64,000 bases of DNA from Adineta steineri (lineage: Eukaryota > Rotifera > Eurotatoria > Adinetida > Adinetidae): the NCBI GenBank assembly GCA_905250115.1, contig CAJNOI010000339.1, positions 1 through 64,000 on the forward strand. The letters run 5' to 3'. This document shows, piece by piece, positions 60,201 through 64,000 of the stretch (positions within the stretch are counted from its first letter, which is position 1; each line of letters begins with the position of its first letter). The translations under genes and the position numbers were made by a program. The notes under the pieces were generated by a model that did no database searches, was not told the DNA's origin, and saw only the letters and a program-made list of their open reading frames with translations.

Positions 60201-63200
60201 TTTTCAAATGGGTTGATGAAGGTCGAATTATTCCCGAAAGTCAACGAACATGGACGGAAGCGAAAAATACAATTGGACCCGTTGAAAAATTTCTACAACG
60301 TTTAAAGAATTTTCAAGTCGCTAAAGTATTGTCTCTTACTTTATCTATCGGATGATATATATATTGTATTTTAGGTTACTCCACAAGTTCGAGCTATTAT
60401 TGATAAATTGAATACAACATTAATGAAAATAAGTAAAACAGATAGTATTGAAAGTTTAATTCAACAAATAGCAGTTAAATCCGCAGCAGCTGGTGGAATT
60501 TATACATGGCTTGATAGTAAAAAAATCGAATTTTATTCTTTCTACTATTGAAATCTTGTAATAACTAGATACATTAAAATTTCATACAGTTTATTTGGAA
60601 GTTAAACCAAAACAAGTAGCTTTAGATGTTGCTAATGAAGAATTAAATCGAGCACAACAAGCTTTTTCAAAAATTCTCAATCGTGTACAAATACTTGAAG
60701 ATTGTCTTACAGAAGAAAATCTTAAAATGCAACGAGCACTTGCTGAAAAAGATGATGCTGTTCGAACAAAAGAAAGATTAGCACGACAAATTGATTTAGC
60801 TGAACGTCTTGTTGATGGTCTTGCATCAAGTCGAATTATTTGGACAAAACGTGTTGAAACATTTAATCATGATTTAGAAACTTTAATTGGTGATGTTCTA
60901 TTAGCATCAACATTTATTTCATATGCGGGATATTTTTCGCGAATTTATCGAAATAATCTTGTGGAAAAATGGAGATCAACTATTACTGCTACTAAAGTAA
61001 TTCTATAAATTATTTTTCGAATTATGTCAAACGCGTTAATAATATGATTAGGGAGTCATACCAATGAGAGCTAATCTACAACCATTATCAATTATGATCG
61101 ATGATGCTGATATTGCAGAATGGTAAATCATATGGTAGTATACTTCGCCAAAAATAGATCATATTCCATTTCAATAGGATGAATCAAGGACTTCCAGCTG
61201 ATCAAACATCTTATGAAAATGCTGCTATTTTAACTTATTGTTTACGATGGCCATTAATGGTTGATCCACAAGGACAAGGACTTCGTTGGATTAAAAATTG
61301 TTTTACAGATAAATTAGTTATACTTCGTTATAATAGTAAAGGTTATCTTGATCGTGTTGAAGCATGTGTACGTCGAGGTGATATTCTTTTACTTGAATGT
61401 ATTGAAGAAAATATTGATTCAATATTGGAACCTATAATAAGTCGAAATTTAATACGTAAAGGACAAGCTGTTAAATTTGGTGATAAAGAAATTGATTATC
61501 ATCCTAATTTTCGTTTAATAATGCAAACACGTTTAGCAAATCCACATTTTCAACCTGAAATACAAGCACAAACAACATTAATTAATTTTAGTACAACACG
61601 AGATGGTCTTGAAGCACAATTATTAGCTGAAATTGTTGCTGTTGAAAGACCGGATTTAGAAAAGAGTAAATTTGAAGTAACAAAACAACAAAATGAATAT
61701 AAAATCAATTTAAAAAAATTAGAAGATTCATTATTAGCTCGTTTAGCAACTGCTGAAGGAAATTTTATTCAAAATGTTGAACTTGTTGTTACACTTGAAC
61801 GTACTGTTAATACTGCACTTGAAATTGAACAAAAGAAAGTCGAAGCAGAAAAATTTAGTCAACAAATAGATCGAACACGAGAATTATATAGACCAACAGC
61901 TATACGTGCGTGTATTATTTATTTTATTATGAATGATTTATCAAAAATACATCTTATGTATCAATTTTCTCTCAAAGCATTTCGAGCAGTTTTTCTTAAA
62001 GCTATTGATCGTGCAGAACAAAATGAAGAATTACGTATACGAATTGATAATCTTATTGATGCTATTACATTTGCTTCATATTCTTATATTAATCGTGGGC
62101 TTTTTGAAGAACATAAACTAATTTTTACTATGCAATTATTATTACAGGTTAATAATAGAATACTGTAAAGTACTTACTAACAAAACGAGTCCTTGGTATG
62201 CTAGTGCAGTTTGCCAGAATTTCGCATCTTGAGGGTTGGTGTGGGTGTGGGCGTAGGTGTGGATGTGTACATTATCTTTATACCACACCCGCCCACCCAC
62301 ACCCTCCACACGAGCAAATGTTCGACGAGCAAGTGTCTTGCGGGCAACTGTCCTAAATCCGAGACTCTTTACTTTGATCAATAGGAGTCTAGGTTTTATT
62401 TATTATAATAGATTTTGATGGAAAAAGGTGAAATTGATATGATTGAACTTGATTTATTATTACGTAATCCACAAGAAACACATGCAGGAAGTCCTGTGGA
62501 ATTTCTTAATAAAAAAGCTTGGGGTAGTATCAAAGCATTATCATTAGTATCAAGTTTTCATGGTCTTGATCGTGAAATTGAAACTTCAAGTAAACGATGG
62601 AAAAAATATGTTGAAAGTGAAGCACCAGAATTAGAAAAACCTCCAGTAAATAAATTCAAAATAATTATTATTTCATTCTTAATATACTTTCTTATTAGGG
62701 TGAATGGAAAAGTAAATCAACTATGCAACAATTATGTATTCTTCATGCTGTTCGACCTGATCGAATGCTTTATGCATTAAAGTAAAATATTCATTTTTTG
62801 TTTACTAACTGATCGTAATCTATTTTCTAAAGATTATTTGTTGGTGAAAAACTTGGTAAAAAATATATTGAAAGTCGATCATCAGACTTTGCACATATTT
62901 ATGATGAATCAACCAAATCGATTCCTATTTTTTTCATTCTTTCACCTGGTGTTGATCCATTAAAAGAAGTTGAAACATTAGGCAAAAAATTCGGTTATAC
63001 ATTACAAGCTGGAAAATTTCATAATATATCATTAGGACAAGGACAAGAAATAATTGCTGAAAATGCTTTAGAAATCTCAGCTAAAGAAGGTCATTGGATT
63101 GTTTTACAAAATATACATTTAGTACGGCATTGGTTACCAATATTAGAAAGAAAATTAGAACGAATATTAGAAAATGCACAAGAAAATTTTCGTCTTTTTA

Positions 63201-64000
63201 TATCTGCTGAACCAAGTGCAGATATGAATACACATGTAATTCCACAAGGAATATTAGAAAATTCAATTAAAATTACAAATGAATCACATACAGGAATGTT
63301 AGCTAATCTTCATAAAGCATTGGATAATTTCGATCAAGAAGTTTTAGATTCATGTAGTAAAGATACTCAATTTAAAGTTATTCTTTTTGCTCTATGTTAT
63401 TTTCATGCTGTTGTATCTCAACGAACAAAATTTGGACCCATTGGCTGGAATAGGTAAAAAAGAAGACGGAATTTTTAATTCTTAAAAAACTAAAATCTCT
63501 CTATTCAATAGAAAATATCCCTTTTCATCCGGTGATTTACAAATATGTATTGATGTTTTACGTAATTATCTTGAGTCGAATGTTAAAATTCCTTGGGAAG
63601 ATCTTCGTTATATATTTGGTGAAATTATGTATGGTGGACATATAACTGATGATTGGGATCGTCGTTTATGTCGTAATTATCTTCAAACATATTTGAATGC
63701 TACAATGTTCGAAGGTGATCTCAATTTGGCACCAGATTTTCCATTACCACCACCCTTAGATTATAAAGCATATCATGCTTATATTGATGATAAACTTCCA
63801 AGTGAATCACCGAAACTTTATGGACTTCATCCAAATGCTGAAATTGATTTTCTTTCACAAACAAGTGAAAAACTTTTTCGTATACTTATTGAAATTTCAC
63901 CAAGAGATACAAATTCTATAAACCATGGACAAAATACAACATTATCACGCGATGAAAAAGTATAAATATTTGTAGTCAAAAACAAATCTATATATATATA
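45210..64000 (+). CDS. Axonemal outer-arm dynein heavy chain (DNAH9/11/17 type), 3' end beyond window
   Basis: An AAA+ motor driving ciliary beating, split into dozens of short exons. The ATG at 45210 begins MSEIINERG. The tail runs from 45210 to about 52 kb and the linker to about 53.7 kb ([24 protein letters not shown]). AAA1 has [12 protein letters not shown] across 54340-54445 and Walker B CFDEFNR at about 54669-54745. AAA2 has GNAGTGKT across 55706-55780. AAA3 has GSAGTGKS at about 57029-57055 and IDDFNMPE at about 57285-57360. AAA4 has GVGGSGKQS at about 58937-58963. The coiled-coil stalk spans about 59.6-61.0 kb, and AAA5/AAA6 follow ([49 protein letters not shown]). The last visible exon ends RDEK at about 63959 with a gtataa donor, so the C-terminus is missing. 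All four P-loops look intact. Choice among DNAH9, 11 and 17 is not possible by eye. Confidence 0.93.
47185..47342. repeat. GT-rich foldback repeat in a dynein intron
   Basis: It begins ggtatcacgaaaggtgc, shared with the copy at 49064, then tcttgagggtgtgggtgggt. The opposite arm is acccacccacacccatattc, ending ccttcaagat. The middle gtatgagtatattaaccata is also shared with the 49-kb copy. Confidence 0.75.
49064..49428. repeat. Extended foldback element with GT-rich core in a dynein intron
   Basis: The outer ends are inverted: cacgaaaggtgc on the left, gcacttttcatg on the right. Next inward, cttccgcgacacttgctcc on the left is the inverse of ggaagcaagtgtcgcggg on the right. The right arm carries this unit as five diverged 16-bp copies (gagcaaatgtcgc...). 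The core is the TGTGGG-rich hairpin, with a short minisatellite (agcaagtggaggagggtatg and gcgagtggaggagggtatg). Confidence 0.75.
50975..51196. repeat. Diverged GT-rich foldback in a dynein intron
   Basis: aacatcgattgtagacgg, gagtgtgaatgtcgg and gtggatgtgggtgcg face ccacattcacccttaagatg. It also has inner inverted blocks (aacagctgattatttgatta against taatcagctgtt). Confidence 0.6.
54132..54243 (+). tRNA. tRNA-Leu(CAA), intron-containing
   Basis: The acceptor stem GTCAGCA pairs with TGCTGAC (54236-54242), with A as discriminator. A-box TGGCCGAGTGG and B-box GGTTCGACTCC are canonical. The anticodon stem CCAGA/TCTGG encloses anticodon CAA at 54166-54168, followed by G37. A 28-nt intron (54170-54197) sits at the usual position after base 37, as in animal tRNA-Leu(CAA) genes. 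The long variable arm fits a class II tRNA. A T-run directly after the gene serves as Pol III terminator. The gene lies on the same strand within an intron of the dynein gene, just upstream of the AAA1 P-loop exons. Confidence 0.96.
54245..54255 (+). terminator. Pol III terminator of tRNA-Leu
   Basis: A run of ten T starting two bases after the discriminator base. Confidence 0.8.
56487..56551. repeat. Compact GT-rich telomere-like hairpin in a dynein intron
   Basis: ttgagggtgggtgtgggtgt faces gatacccacccacacccaag around a short attacattaaccttaatc loop. This is the clearest minimal copy of the family. Confidence 0.8.
58597..58838. repeat. GT-rich foldback with inner GTACTCCG repeats in a dynein intron
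   Basis: The outer parts are tatcttgagggtgtggc and acccacactcaccctatacc. Between them, gtactccg and its inverse cggagtac occur several times (58626-58755), giving nested small hairpins. Confidence 0.65.
62225..62310. repeat. GT-rich telomere-like hairpin in a dynein intron
   Basis: catcttgagggttggtgtgg with gtgggcgtaggtgtgg faces ccacacccgcccacccacac. It is followed by cgagcaaatgttcg and gagcaagtgtcttg, diverged copies of the 16-bp unit found at 49.4 kb. Confidence 0.75.

Noticed and set aside
59734-60207. 157-codon minus-strand frame in the dynein stalk region
   Set aside because: It is antisense to stalk coding sequence and crosses dynein introns.

Overview
The window is eukaryotic nuclear DNA: very AT-rich, with genes split by many 50-70 nt GT-AG introns and with animal gene families throughout. 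The best overall fit is a bdelloid rotifer. Grounds are a fungal-type GH71 alpha-1,3-glucanase among animal genes, several mono-ADP-ribosyltransferases fused to LRR or TPR repeats, an F-box/LRR gene, tightly spaced genes with trans-splice-like acceptors, and dispersed hairpins built from a TGTGGG-type repeat (the bdelloid telomere unit, from memory). The taxonomic call is inference; no search was run.

Layout. 1.9-4.3 kb: an ADP-ribosyltransferase (ART) exon followed by nine near-identical 84-nt LRR exons. 6.9-8.5 kb: ARGLU1. 9.4-19.7 kb: a compact same-strand run of phenylalanine hydroxylase, SFT2 vesicle protein, UVRAG, TIMM13 and TRIP4, only 140-205 nt apart. It looks like an operon: a TATA box precedes the first gene and acceptor-like AG sites precede each later ATG. 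19.8-21.3 kb (minus): a chitin-deacetylase-like membrane protein lacking its metal-binding residues. 22.2-24.1 kb: a P2X ATP-gated channel. 25.7-28.0 and 34.0-36.2 kb: two paralogous ART-TPR proteins. Between them lie a 100-N assembly gap and an F-box gene that uses the same 84-nt LRR exon cassettes. 36.9-39.0 kb: the GH71 enzyme, then a broken GPCR, a small charged protein, a decayed hAT transposon with 8-bp target duplication, and a coiled-coil gene split by a TA-flanked MITE. 45.2 kb to the window end: an axonemal outer-arm dynein heavy chain (DNAH9/11/17 type), running off the edge, with an intron-containing tRNA-Leu(CAA) nested in one of its introns.

Two themes stand out. First, modular defence-like or signalling proteins (ART-LRR, ART-TPR twice, F-box-LRR) are assembled from symmetric phase-0 exon cassettes or TPR copies that vary in number. 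Second, introns are loaded with foldback elements: a hAT MITE and a Harbinger-like foldback in UVRAG, a long foldback in ARGLU1 intron 1, and about a dozen GT-rich telomere-like hairpins, half of them in dynein introns. Exon coordinates were worked out by hand from splice motifs and reading phase. They close exactly for every multi-exon gene described except dynein, where I checked only selected junctions.
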